Positions 1 to 6,948 of a stretch of 12,270 bases of DNA are shown here, piece after piece (within the stretch, counting starts at the first letter, position 1; each line of letters begins with the position of its first letter). The stretch lies in contig JALHUQ010000204.1 in NCBI GenBank assembly GCA_022866645.1, forward strand, positions 1 through 12,270, written 5' to 3'. The DNA comes from Woeseiaceae bacterium. GTDB taxonomy: Bacteria; Pseudomonadota; Gammaproteobacteria; Steroidobacterales; Woeseiaceae. The translations under genes and the position numbers were made by a program. The notes beneath the pieces were generated by a model that saw nothing but the letters and a program-made list of their open reading frames with translations, was not told the origin of the DNA and made no database searches.

Positions 1-1392
1 GGTGCGAATAATAAAGTGCTGGTCGATGACCTTACGCACGGGCTCATAGCTGTTCATCAGCTTGATCATTTCGCGCCGCGGAGTTTCCAGCACGACGCAG
101 TCCGTTGATGCGCGAACTGTTGCCGATCGACGTCGACCCGACAGCAAACTCATCTCACCGAAAAACTGGCCGCGACCCAGGGTGATGAATTTTCCCGTGT
201 CGATCTCAACGTCGACTTCACCTTCGACGATGGACATGAACGAATTGGTGTAGTCGTTCTTGTGGAAGATGACATCGCCGCGTTTGGGTGTCAGCAGTTC
301 ACTGGCCAGCACGAGTTCGCGTAACACGAGTCCGTTTACGTTTTCGAAAATCGGAATGCTGCTTCGTATCAAGGCCAGCGTTTCATCGACATTCTTGCCG
401 TACGGCAGATGCCGGAACTTGTCCTCGAGTATGCCGTGGTCGGCGGGCAGTATGTCGTTGCCCTTGATGAACTCAACGACTTCAAAGCCCTGATTCATTG
501 CCTGCTTGATCAGCGGATAGCCGCCCAGTGCGCCGATTACGTACAGGCCAGGCACATTGGATTCGTAGTGGCCTGACAGTTCGGGCAGCGTTGTTGGGTC
601 GTCACTCGGGAAGCTGATGCCCGTCGACTCCACGAATCGACGCGGTGGAATGGCGCCGATTCGTGCAATGACGCGATTGCACTCGACACGTGTTTCGCCC
701 GTTTCGGTAGTCAGATTAATGGCGGACGATGGCTCGATGGAAGAGACACCCGTGTTGAAGAAACAGCTGATCGAACCGTCTTCGATGGCGCGCGTAATTA
801 GTGTCAGGTTGCCTTCTTTCGCACGAGCAAATTCGTCACGTCGATTGACGACGACGACCGCATTGTTGCGCGCCAGAGCTACCGCGTTTTCGATCGCCGC
901 GTCACCCGCGCCGATGACGACGATGGTCTCGTTGCTGTATTCGTCAGGGTCGTCCAGCGTGTACTGAACGCTGGCGTCATTCTCGCCGTCGACACCGATT
1001 TTGCGGGGGTTGCCTTGCAGACCGATAGCGAGAACCACTGCCTCGGACTGTAGCGTTTCTCCGTTCGACAGTTGCAGCTCGAAGTCAGGGGCTGCGCCGG
1101 TGATCGCCGTCACTTCCGCGTTGTAGCGAATATTGACGCCGAGGCCATCGAGTCCGGACTGCCAGCCACCAAGAATGGCTTCCCGTGTGCCGGCGGCAAA
1201 ACCCAAATCACTGCGCAAGGGCACGACGGCCGGTTCGGCCATAACGTGCTTGCCCTTTTGATAGCGTTGGATGGTATTGGCGGGTTTGGCGCCGCTTTCG
1301 AGCAGCAGGTAATTGAGGGCTAGTTTTTGTGCGCGTGCGGCCGCACTCAATCCCGCCGGCCCCGCACCGACGATAATCAGTTCATGCTTCAC
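1..1392 (-). CDS. FAD/NAD(P) oxidoreductase with cyclic-nucleotide-binding domain (3' end outside window)
   Basis: Seen: an open frame of 464 codons from a GTG at 1392 down to base 1, still open at the window edge. Residues 9-14 (GAGPAG) form an FAD Rossmann loop and residues 161-166 (GAGDAA) a second, NAD(P)-type loop. Residues ~280-310 (PGLYVIGAL...) match the closing FAD motif of thioredoxin-reductase-like flavoproteins. Residues ~355-464 are a cNMP-binding (CAP_ED) domain. Its phosphate-binding cassette has FGE at 411-413 and RRRSATV at 420-426, so the key Glu and Arg are present. The only cysteines are isolated (210, 238, 432). There is no CxxC, so it is not a classical thioredoxin reductase and is closer to the YpdA / ferredoxin-NADP reductase type. 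The GTG start overlaps the stop of the FecR gene by 4 nt (GTGA), with no clear Shine-Dalgarno, suggesting translational coupling. The electron acceptor is unknown, and the unseen C-terminus may carry a further domain. Inferred role: cytoplasmic redox enzyme gated by cAMP from the cyclase of the same operon. Confidence 0.9.
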   Translation of the reverse strand, partial: MKHELIIVGAGPAGLSAAARAQKLALNYLLLESGAKPANTIQRYQKGKHVMAEPAVVPLRSDLGFAAGTREAILGGWQSGLDGLGVNIRYNAEVTAITGAAPDFELQLSNGETLQSEAVVLAIGLQGNPRKIGVDGENDASVQYTLDDPDEYSNETIVVIGAGDAAIENAVALARNNAVVVVNRRDEFARAKEGNLTLITRAIEDGSISCFFNTGVSSIEPSSAINLTTETGETRVECNRVIARIGAIPPRRFVESTGISFPSDDPTTLPELSGHYESNVPGLYVIGALGGYPLIKQAMNQGFEVVEFIKGNDILPADHGILEDKFRHLPYGKNVDETLALIRSSIPIFENVNGLVLRELVLASELLTPKRGDVIFHKNDYTNSFMSIVEGEVDVEIDTGKFITLGRGQFFGEMSLLSGRRRSATVRASTDCVVLETPRREMIKLMNSYEPVRKVIDQHFIIRT

Positions 1393-3014
1393 GGATTGCC
1401 GAAAGCGGCCGCGCCGGACACGGTGGTTGTGCCTTGTCCATCCTGCAGGCTGTACGTCAGGCCAACGCCGCCGGGGAAGGCCGGATCGGACGTCGCGCCC
1501 GGTGCGCTGAAGAAGCCCGAGAATTCACCGTTGCCTCCGGTCGCGCCGCCGACAACAACCGAGCCATACGTACCAGTGAAAAGATGCGGTGGCAAACCAA
1601 TATCTTGCCCGAACGATCCGCTGCCTGACGCCGACCAGATGGCACCGCCGATGTCGATGACCAGCGTGCTGTCGACGCTAAGATTAGTGAAGTCGGCAAA
1701 AAATGTCGCGCTCCCAAGTACGCCGGTATTACCGCGATTGTCGGTCGGTGACGTTGCATCGATGAGTGTGTAGGCGGCCGACCCTGTGATCGGCAGCACC
1801 GGCGGTGCCGCATCCGGCCCGCTGATCCAGTGCAGGCTTTGATTGCTGAGGTCGATGCTGACATCGCTGCCATCGCTTTGCAGTGTGCCGCTGGCAACAC
1901 CACCCGACCAGCGCCCCCAACGGAGCACTGTTATGCTATCGAATCCCGTATCGGTGTTGCTGGCTGTGCCTATTTCCCATGTCGCGGGTTCGTCCAGCGC
2001 TCTGCCCGGATAGGGGCCGGTAAAACCGATCAGGTTGTTGCCGCCGTCGAGCTGCAGCAGCGTGGGATCGTTGAATTGTGAGCCGCTGAACGGCCCGCCT
2101 GCGGCGCCCAGAGGTCCGGCCGAGTAGCCAATCATGCGGCCGTTGCCTGACGGTGGTTGGCCCGGCGTGATGTCTATGGGCGTACCGTCCGCATCGGTTC
2201 CGATGACAGGTTGTTTCGGTGCTTCGGGGTTGCTGCTGTCACTCGGATCACTATCTTGAGTTCCCGGCGCGCTGTTGTCCGGGCTGCGACGAGTGCCAAG
2301 TTTGCTGTCGAAACCCGATTGCGCGGCACTGCCGTCCGCATCAAAACGCAGATCATTGTCGTCGATCAAAACCGACGGTGGCGCGTGGAGTTTTTCGGGC
2401 GCACGTGACCCCATTGGTATGAACGCGTACTCGCCGGCGTGCACAACAATCTCGCCACCTTGTGCACGAAAATCGATCGTCCCCGCCGTCACACCGATGT
2501 ACAAACCATCTTCTATAGGATCGCCCGGACTAACGTTTGGTGCCCAGTTGCAATCGCCAGCGCACAGCAGAATAGCGAAGTCGGTGCCACGAATGCCGAG
2601 CACGCCAACCGGTGTTCGGACTTCGTATTTGGTATGGTCCTCTTTACCGATAGCCCCTGTGATGGTGCGAAAACCGCCCTTGACCAGTGCGATGGCACTT
2701 TTGTCGTTAGTTTCGTCAACCACCGTCGGCGCGGCAGCCGCGTAAACGTACTCGTCAATTCGAATTTCGCTGTTCGGGCGGATCGCGATTTTCGCGCCGT
2801 CGATCATCAGCAGCTGTACGCGCGATGCGTCTCCCGTCGTAATCGTATCGCTGCTCAGGACGCCGTCACCCTTCGCTAATGCAATCGCCGTGCTTCGCTG
2901 CGCCGTAACAGTACCCTTGCTGAACAATACCGAGCCAGCGTCGTCAGCCTGAGCAGCGGCAGCAGCAAGAATCAGGGCCAGTGCCGCGATACGAAGTTTC
3001 AAGGTGCTTTTCAT
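1389..3014 (-). CDS. Exported FecR-domain protein with C-terminal Slam-cargo-like beta-barrel region
   Basis: A 541-residue protein from the ATG at 3014. That ATG overlaps the preceding stop (ATGA) and has a weak GTGGA seven bases upstream. An in-frame GTG at 3026 is the alternative start. Residues 1-23 are a Sec signal peptide ending AQA, without a lipobox Cys. Residues ~47-150 are a FecR domain (GDGVLSSDTITTGDASRVQL, then RTPVGVLGIRGTDF), followed by CAGDC at 151-155, a possible periplasmic disulfide. Residues ~225-290 are a Pro/Asp/Ser-rich linker. Residues ~292-541 are Gly/Ser/Thr-rich with alternating strands (GSATFFADFTNLSVDSTLVI; GEFSGFFSAPGA; GGVGLTYSLQDG), resembling the C-terminal 8-stranded barrel of TbpB-like and hemophilin-like Slam substrates. 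FecR itself is an anti-sigma/sensor protein, but no sigma factor or TonB receptor lies nearby and there is no TM helix, so a ferric-citrate role is not supported. Inferred: a periplasmic or secreted partner of the upstream barrel gene. The FecR call is firm; the barrel assignment is by pattern only. Confidence 0.85.
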   Translation of the reverse strand: MKSTLKLRIAALALILAAAAAQADDAGSVLFSKGTVTAQRSTAIALAKGDGVLSSDTITTGDASRVQLLMIDGAKIAIRPNSEIRIDEYVYAAAAPTVVDETNDKSAIALVKGGFRTITGAIGKEDHTKYEVRTPVGVLGIRGTDFAILLCAGDCNWAPNVSPGDPIEDGLYIGVTAGTIDFRAQGGEIVVHAGEYAFIPMGSRAPEKLHAPPSVLIDDNDLRFDADGSAAQSGFDSKLGTRRSPDNSAPGTQDSDPSDSSNPEAPKQPVIGTDADGTPIDITPGQPPSGNGRMIGYSAGPLGAAGGPFSGSQFNDPTLLQLDGGNNLIGFTGPYPGRALDEPATWEIGTASNTDTGFDSITVLRWGRWSGGVASGTLQSDGSDVSIDLSNQSLHWISGPDAAPPVLPITGSAAYTLIDATSPTDNRGNTGVLGSATFFADFTNLSVDSTLVIDIGGAIWSASGSGSFGQDIGLPPHLFTGTYGSVVVGGATGGNGEFSGFFSAPGATSDPAFPGGVGLTYSLQDGQGTTTVSGAAAFGNP

Positions 3015-4393
3015 TGCGGCATCCACTGTAGTTGAAGACCGACTTCCGTGCGGTCGTAATCATAGAGTGCAACATTCGAATCGTTGTCCACGTAGCGAAT
3101 TCTCGGTGTCAACGACAGGCCATCGATCCAGACGTCCGCAAAAGTAATTTGTAGCAGCGTTGAAACCTGCGTGTCCTTGCGCGTCGTACCGAAGAAGAGG
3201 CCGTCGTAGTCGCTGGTCAAACTGCCAGCGGAAGCAAACAGAGTTCCGCGTTCGCTCACCGGCATATAAAGAGTGAGTCGCCCGCCAAGTTTTGAGTTGC
3301 CGTAGGGAGAACCCGTCTCGCGCTCAGAGTCGCTGCCGCCAATTACTTCCAGGCCGATGTTGCCCGGTGATCCGAAACGATAGTGGAGGCCGCCGCTGTA
3401 CAGAATTCGATCAACATCCAAAGTCTTGATAGCGTCGTCGTGTCGGATCGCTCCGCCGCGAAGTCCGAAGGTCAGCTCCCAGTTGTCCGTGATGCGATTT
3501 CCGAACAAGGCGTCCAGACCGAGGTAGTTTTCATTCGGATCGCCGTCGCGCGTTGCCCAATAGCCGTCGACACCGGCGCGCCCAAAAAACGCGCCGCGTT
3601 GCCAGTTCATTCCCGCATTGCCGCTGACGAGGCCGGAGTCGACGAAGCCCGCGTCCGGATTATGCCGGTAACCTGCACGACCACCGGCGTACCAGGCGAA
3701 TTGAGTGCTCTTGGGATTGTTCCAGCTAAGGCCGGCGCCAGCTTCAAGAAACGACGATTCGGTCTTGAGGTTATCCGGACTCAGCGTGAAGCCCATGAAC
3801 TGCTGGTTGTCCGTAGAACCATTGGCGTTGTCGTCGTAACCGCCGGTCACATCGAATGAGTAACGCAAGCTGCTTTTCGGCCGTGACGGCGTAGCGTCTA
3901 TAGACGCTATGTAATTGTTGATTACCGTACGCACCGGCGCCGGCGGATTCTCTGCCAGCAGTCGCACAAACAACGGTCGTGCGAGTCCTGAATTGCCACT
4001 GTCGAAATAGGCGCGCGCGAGTTCCATGCGAGCACCGGAGAAATTGGGTGAGACTTCGAGGGAGCGGCGAAGACTGAATATCGCTTCACTGTGCCGCCCG
4101 GAATCCAGTGCCGCTACGCCAAGCAGGTAGTCGTAATAGGGATTGCCAGCGAGCTCCAGCTCGCGTGTTGAGAGCAATGTAAAGGCGGCACTACTTTGGC
4201 CGGAAGCCAGTAGAGATTCTGCGTCGGCAAGAAACTGCTGTTCGTCGACGCTGGCAGCAACCTGCAAAGTGTCTTGTGCGAGTGCCGATGACGTGGTCAC
4301 ACAGGCGAGTAACAAGCACGCAAAGACCGTGGTCAGTCTGACTGTTGGTACGGGCAACATTGCTATTTTGAGTAATCCCCCGGGCCAGATCAT
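3011..4393 (-). CDS. TPR plus outer-membrane beta-barrel protein, Slam/DUF560-like
   Basis: 460 residues from the ATG at 4393; an in-frame ATG at 4360 (residue 12) gives a tidier signal peptide (MLPVPTVRLTTVFAC...SALA) and may be the true start. Residues ~52-160 are helical tetratricopeptide repeats (YDYLLGVAALDSGRHSEAIF; SGARMELARAYFDSGNSGLA). From ~175 the chain turns into alternating beta-strands beginning GGYDDNAN and ending with a typical outer-membrane C-terminus, RYVDNDSNVALYDYDRTEV...LQW. A short periplasmic TPR domain followed by a barrel, with the 'GYDxN' entry and the 'DN-SN...YDYDR' exit, is the layout of surface lipoprotein assembly modifiers, which move cargo through the outer membrane (type XI secretion). 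It starts 17 nt after the cyclase stop and overlaps the FecR gene by 4 nt, so the two products probably act together. Alternative: a structural outer-membrane TPR-porin with no secretion role. Confidence 0.8.
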   Translation of the reverse strand: MIWPGGLLKIAMLPVPTVRLTTVFACLLLACVTTSSALAQDTLQVAASVDEQQFLADAESLLASGQSSAAFTLLSTRELELAGNPYYDYLLGVAALDSGRHSEAIFSLRRSLEVSPNFSGARMELARAYFDSGNSGLARPLFVRLLAENPPAPVRTVINNYIASIDATPSRPKSSLRYSFDVTGGYDDNANGSTDNQQFMGFTLSPDNLKTESSFLEAGAGLSWNNPKSTQFAWYAGGRAGYRHNPDAGFVDSGLVSGNAGMNWQRGAFFGRAGVDGYWATRDGDPNENYLGLDALFGNRITDNWELTFGLRGGAIRHDDAIKTLDVDRILYSGGLHYRFGSPGNIGLEVIGGSDSERETGSPYGNSKLGGRLTLYMPVSERGTLFASAGSLTSDYDGLFFGTTRKDTQVSTLLQITFADVWIDGLSLTPRIRYVDNDSNVALYDYDRTEVGLQLQWMPQ

Positions 4394-4410
4394 GAGCTTG
4401 ACGTGCGGAT

Positions 4411-6552
4411 CTACTTACTCAGGTGGTCGAAAACGCCATCCCAATCCGCCGGCGGTGGCTCATGACTGAACCGCTCTATCCGATCAAGGTACACACTATA
4501 TAGAAGCTCGGCGTTTCGTTCTGTCAATTTTTCGAACAGTGTCCGAGCCGTATCCCAGTCACAACGCCGATATGCCGCGAGTGCCGCCGCATACTCAGCG
4601 AGGTTTGAGAGAGCATCGTCGTCGAGCTTTTCGGTCTCGCCGGCGGGCTCGAAAATTGCGACCGGCTTGTGCTTGCCTTTCACTCTGACCAGGTCCAGCT
4701 CGCGAAACGTGAAATCAGGAATCTCGGCAACGGTGCCTGCACTCACAATGATGTCGACACCATATTGCTTGGTCAGGCTTTCGAGCCTTGACCCGAGATT
4801 TACGGTATCGCCCATCACTGTATAAGCGATGCGAAATTCGGATCCCATATTTCCGACATTCATCTCGCCGCTTGCGATGCCAACGCCAACTCGAATCGGA
4901 GGCCAGCCTTTGCCGGCGAAAGGTTCGTCGAGCAATTTGACAGCCCTGACCATGCCGAACGCCGCGAGCAAAGCGTGTTTGGCGTGATCGGCGTCCAGCA
5001 GCGGCGCACCCCAAAATGCCATGACGCAATCGCCCATATACTTGTCGATGGTACCGCGGTTTTCCTGGATGACACGCGTGAATGGGGTCAGGAACTCGTT
5101 CATCATCTGCGTTAGTTCGCGCGCACTCAGGCCTTCGGAGATGGTGGTGAAGCCACGAACGTCGGAAAACAATACCGACATCACACGGGTTTCGCCTTCC
5201 AGCGAAACCTCCGCCCCACTGGCATCGATTTCTTCAACGACCTTGGGCGGTATGTACTGACCGAAAATATACGAGAGGTGTCGTTTGTTTCTTTGCTCGA
5301 CAAAAAAGCCATAGGTGATTTGCAGCAAGCCGGCGATCAGGGTGTAGCCGATAATGGACGCGATCGGAATCACCAGCTTGAATGTGGTCCACAGCCAGAG
5401 ATTGCCTGCCATATTGAGAAAGACAATGGCGGCAATCAGTAACAGCGACGACTGCGGTGACAACTTTGGCAACCACAAGGCGACCAGAGCGCCGATCAGG
5501 AAAAGCAAAGTCACTTCGAGGCCATTCGACCAGGCCGGTTGCTGGCGTATCGTGCCGTCGAGCAATCCGGCGACGAGGTTCGCGTGCACTTCGACGCCGA
5601 TGTAGCGTTGACCGACCGGTGTTGAGCGCAGATCGAGCAGACCGGCGGCACTCGCGCCAACCAGCACTATCTTGTCCGTCAGCCACGCGGCGGGCGCGGT
5701 TTTGTTGACGATGTCACGTGCCGGAATGAAGCGAAAACTTTCCTGTGGCCCGCGAAAGGGAATGAATACGGCCACCTGTTCGTTAACAGGAATTTCCCGA
5801 TCGCCGAGTCGAAATGCTTCGAGATCGATGCCGCCACGTTCGCTCCCGGCAAATTTGAAACCCACCGGCGGGGAGCCCAGCGCGGTATGAGTAAGAGCCA
5901 GTGCGAGGGTTGGATAAAGGTTGCCCCGATAACGCTGCAACAACGGCGCACGTCGGAAGACACCGTCGGAATCAATCAGCGGTGAATCGAAGAAGCCGCC
6001 GCCAGCCGCATTTTCCTGCAGTGCGGGAAGGCTGCCTGTATAGCCCGCCGCATCCACAAAGGGCACATTGAAATCGGCCAGATCCGATTCCGGGATCAGC
6101 GCGGCAGGCAAGGCCCCGGTAAATTCCGGTTCGTTCTTGCTGAGCGAGTCCTTGAACACAAAGCCCGTGATGATGTTTCGGGCGATGAATGATTCGGCGA
6201 AGGCCTCATTGCCGCCGCCACGGCCAGCTTCCGCGAAGAGCACGTCAAAGCCCAGTGCTTTGATTTCGTAGTCGTCGAAGAGAACGTCGACGATGTCGGC
6301 CAGCGTGTCACGTTCCCACGGCCACTGACCGAGCTGCACCTGGCTGGCTTCGTCAATATCGACGATGACAATTCGCTCGTCGATGCCACCGGGCATGGTG
6401 AGGCGGACGCGGACATCGTAGAGATAGTTTTCCATACGGTCGATGATCTCGAACCGCGGGCTGCTCGAAACGTGCATGACGAAGACCGCCAATACGATCG
6501 CACTGATCGCGATGCGAGTCAGCAGTCGGGTCGTGCGAGTGGTGAATGGCAT
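4411..6552 (-). CDS. CHASE2-domain class III adenylate/guanylate cyclase
   Basis: A 713-residue inner-membrane sensor cyclase. TM1 spans ~13-28. The periplasmic CHASE2 sensor spans ~34-330 (VDIDEASQVQLGQWPWERD; GFDVLFAE; LVGASAAGLLDLRSTPVG). Three more TM helices lie at ~345-361, 367-385 and 392-412. The catalytic domain (~454-635) has both metal-binding aspartates (D464 in FSDVRGF, D508 in YMGD), the adenine-recognising K504, and the transition-state pair N585 and R589 (DTVNLGSR). The second purine-selecting position is T578, which several bacterial adenylate cyclases carry in place of Asp, so cAMP is the expected product. A helical tail (~645-695) follows, as is common in CHASE2 cyclases. 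It is the first gene of the four-gene operon; no convincing Shine-Dalgarno precedes the ATG, but TM1 placement supports this start. The CHASE2 ligand is unknown. Inferred: it supplies the nucleotide bound by the CAP_ED reductase three genes downstream. Confidence 0.93.
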   Translation of the reverse strand: MPFTTRTTRLLTRIAISAIVLAVFVMHVSSSPRFEIIDRMENYLYDVRVRLTMPGGIDERIVIVDIDEASQVQLGQWPWERDTLADIVDVLFDDYEIKALGFDVLFAEAGRGGGNEAFAESFIARNIITGFVFKDSLSKNEPEFTGALPAALIPESDLADFNVPFVDAAGYTGSLPALQENAAGGGFFDSPLIDSDGVFRRAPLLQRYRGNLYPTLALALTHTALGSPPVGFKFAGSERGGIDLEAFRLGDREIPVNEQVAVFIPFRGPQESFRFIPARDIVNKTAPAAWLTDKIVLVGASAAGLLDLRSTPVGQRYIGVEVHANLVAGLLDGTIRQQPAWSNGLEVTLLFLIGALVALWLPKLSPQSSLLLIAAIVFLNMAGNLWLWTTFKLVIPIASIIGYTLIAGLLQITYGFFVEQRNKRHLSYIFGQYIPPKVVEEIDASGAEVSLEGETRVMSVLFSDVRGFTTISEGLSARELTQMMNEFLTPFTRVIQENRGTIDKYMGDCVMAFWGAPLLDADHAKHALLAAFGMVRAVKLLDEPFAGKGWPPIRVGVGIASGEMNVGNMGSEFRIAYTVMGDTVNLGSRLESLTKQYGVDIIVSAGTVAEIPDFTFRELDLVRVKGKHKPVAIFEPAGETEKLDDDALSNLAEYAAALAAYRRCDWDTARTLFEKLTERNAELLYSVYLDRIERFSHEPPPADWDGVFDHLSK

Positions 6553-6948
6553 GGCGTGAATTTACACGAATTCGAGACCGATGTGCCTACCTTGGTGTCG
6601 GGCAACGGCCTTGCTCCCAGCCAGCGCCGCAACGACGACCAAGACTGCAGATCGGGCAAGTGCGGGGGTAAGCAATGCATTTTGCGCTGCGAGACCGCCA
6701 AAGATTGCCTGATCGAGATGCCGAAATGAGCGACGAAATTTGGTACCCGGTTTCGACGCTGTCAGTGATTGCAAAATTCGATAGACGAGTCCACCGCGAT
6801 TGCGACACTCGTGTGAGTTGGCACCGTACTAGAAAGATCCATGACACTCTGTTGCTTTGTCGCCACAAAGATGTTTGTTGCGTGAAGGGGCAGACAGATG
6901 GGGTCAGCGCTATGCCTCTTTGGAATAACGCTCAGACCGCGACATTGC
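6553..6948. other. Gene-free 396-bp spacer between the DUF885 gene and the cyclase operon
   Basis: No open frame here has convincing coding character. The spacer must hold the cyclase operon promoter on the minus strand, but no clear -35/-10 pair could be picked. An imperfect palindrome, CGTG-N6-CACG (6555-6568), sits immediately upstream of the cyclase ATG. It is not a CRP site, since CRP needs GTG-N8-CAC. A perfect 6-bp hairpin, CTTTGT-cgcc-ACAAAG (6855-6870), lacks a T-tract. A longer palindrome at 6902-6938 is listed separately. Confidence 0.5.
6902..6938. repeat. REP-like imperfect palindrome 3' of the DUF885 gene
   Basis: The outer arms GGTC (6902-6905) and GACC (6935-6938), then AGCG (6906-6909) and CGCT (6929-6932), TAT (6911-6913) and ATA (6925-6927), and CC (6915-6916) and GG (6922-6923) pair around a TCTTT loop, with a two-base bulge (6933-6934) and two mismatches. 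It begins 11 nt beyond the DUF885 stop. No T-run follows on either strand, so it is not a standard terminator. The GGGGTCAG edge resembles REP/RAYT-type extragenic repeats of gammaproteobacteria, but only one copy is visible here. It may stabilise the 3' end of the message. Confidence 0.4.

Noticed and set aside
617..967. Plus-strand open frames in the first 1.4 kb
   Set aside because: They are shadows of the minus-strand oxidoreductase, which runs off the left edge but is continuous over 464 codons.
4294..4305. Lipobox-like LLAC in the Slam-like protein signal peptide
   Set aside because: A barrel protein with a good signal peptidase I site (SALA-Q) shortly after it is the simpler reading; a lipidated N-terminus cannot be fully excluded.
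6555..6568. CGTG-N6-CACG as a CRP/cAMP autoregulation site before the cyclase
   Set aside because: CRP sites need GTG-N8-CAC; spacing is two bases short, and the site abuts the ATG.
6855..6870. CTTTGT-cgcc-ACAAAG hairpin as a terminator
   Set aside because: Only 6 bp, AT-rich, about 80 bp past the DUF885 stop and without a T-tract on either strand.
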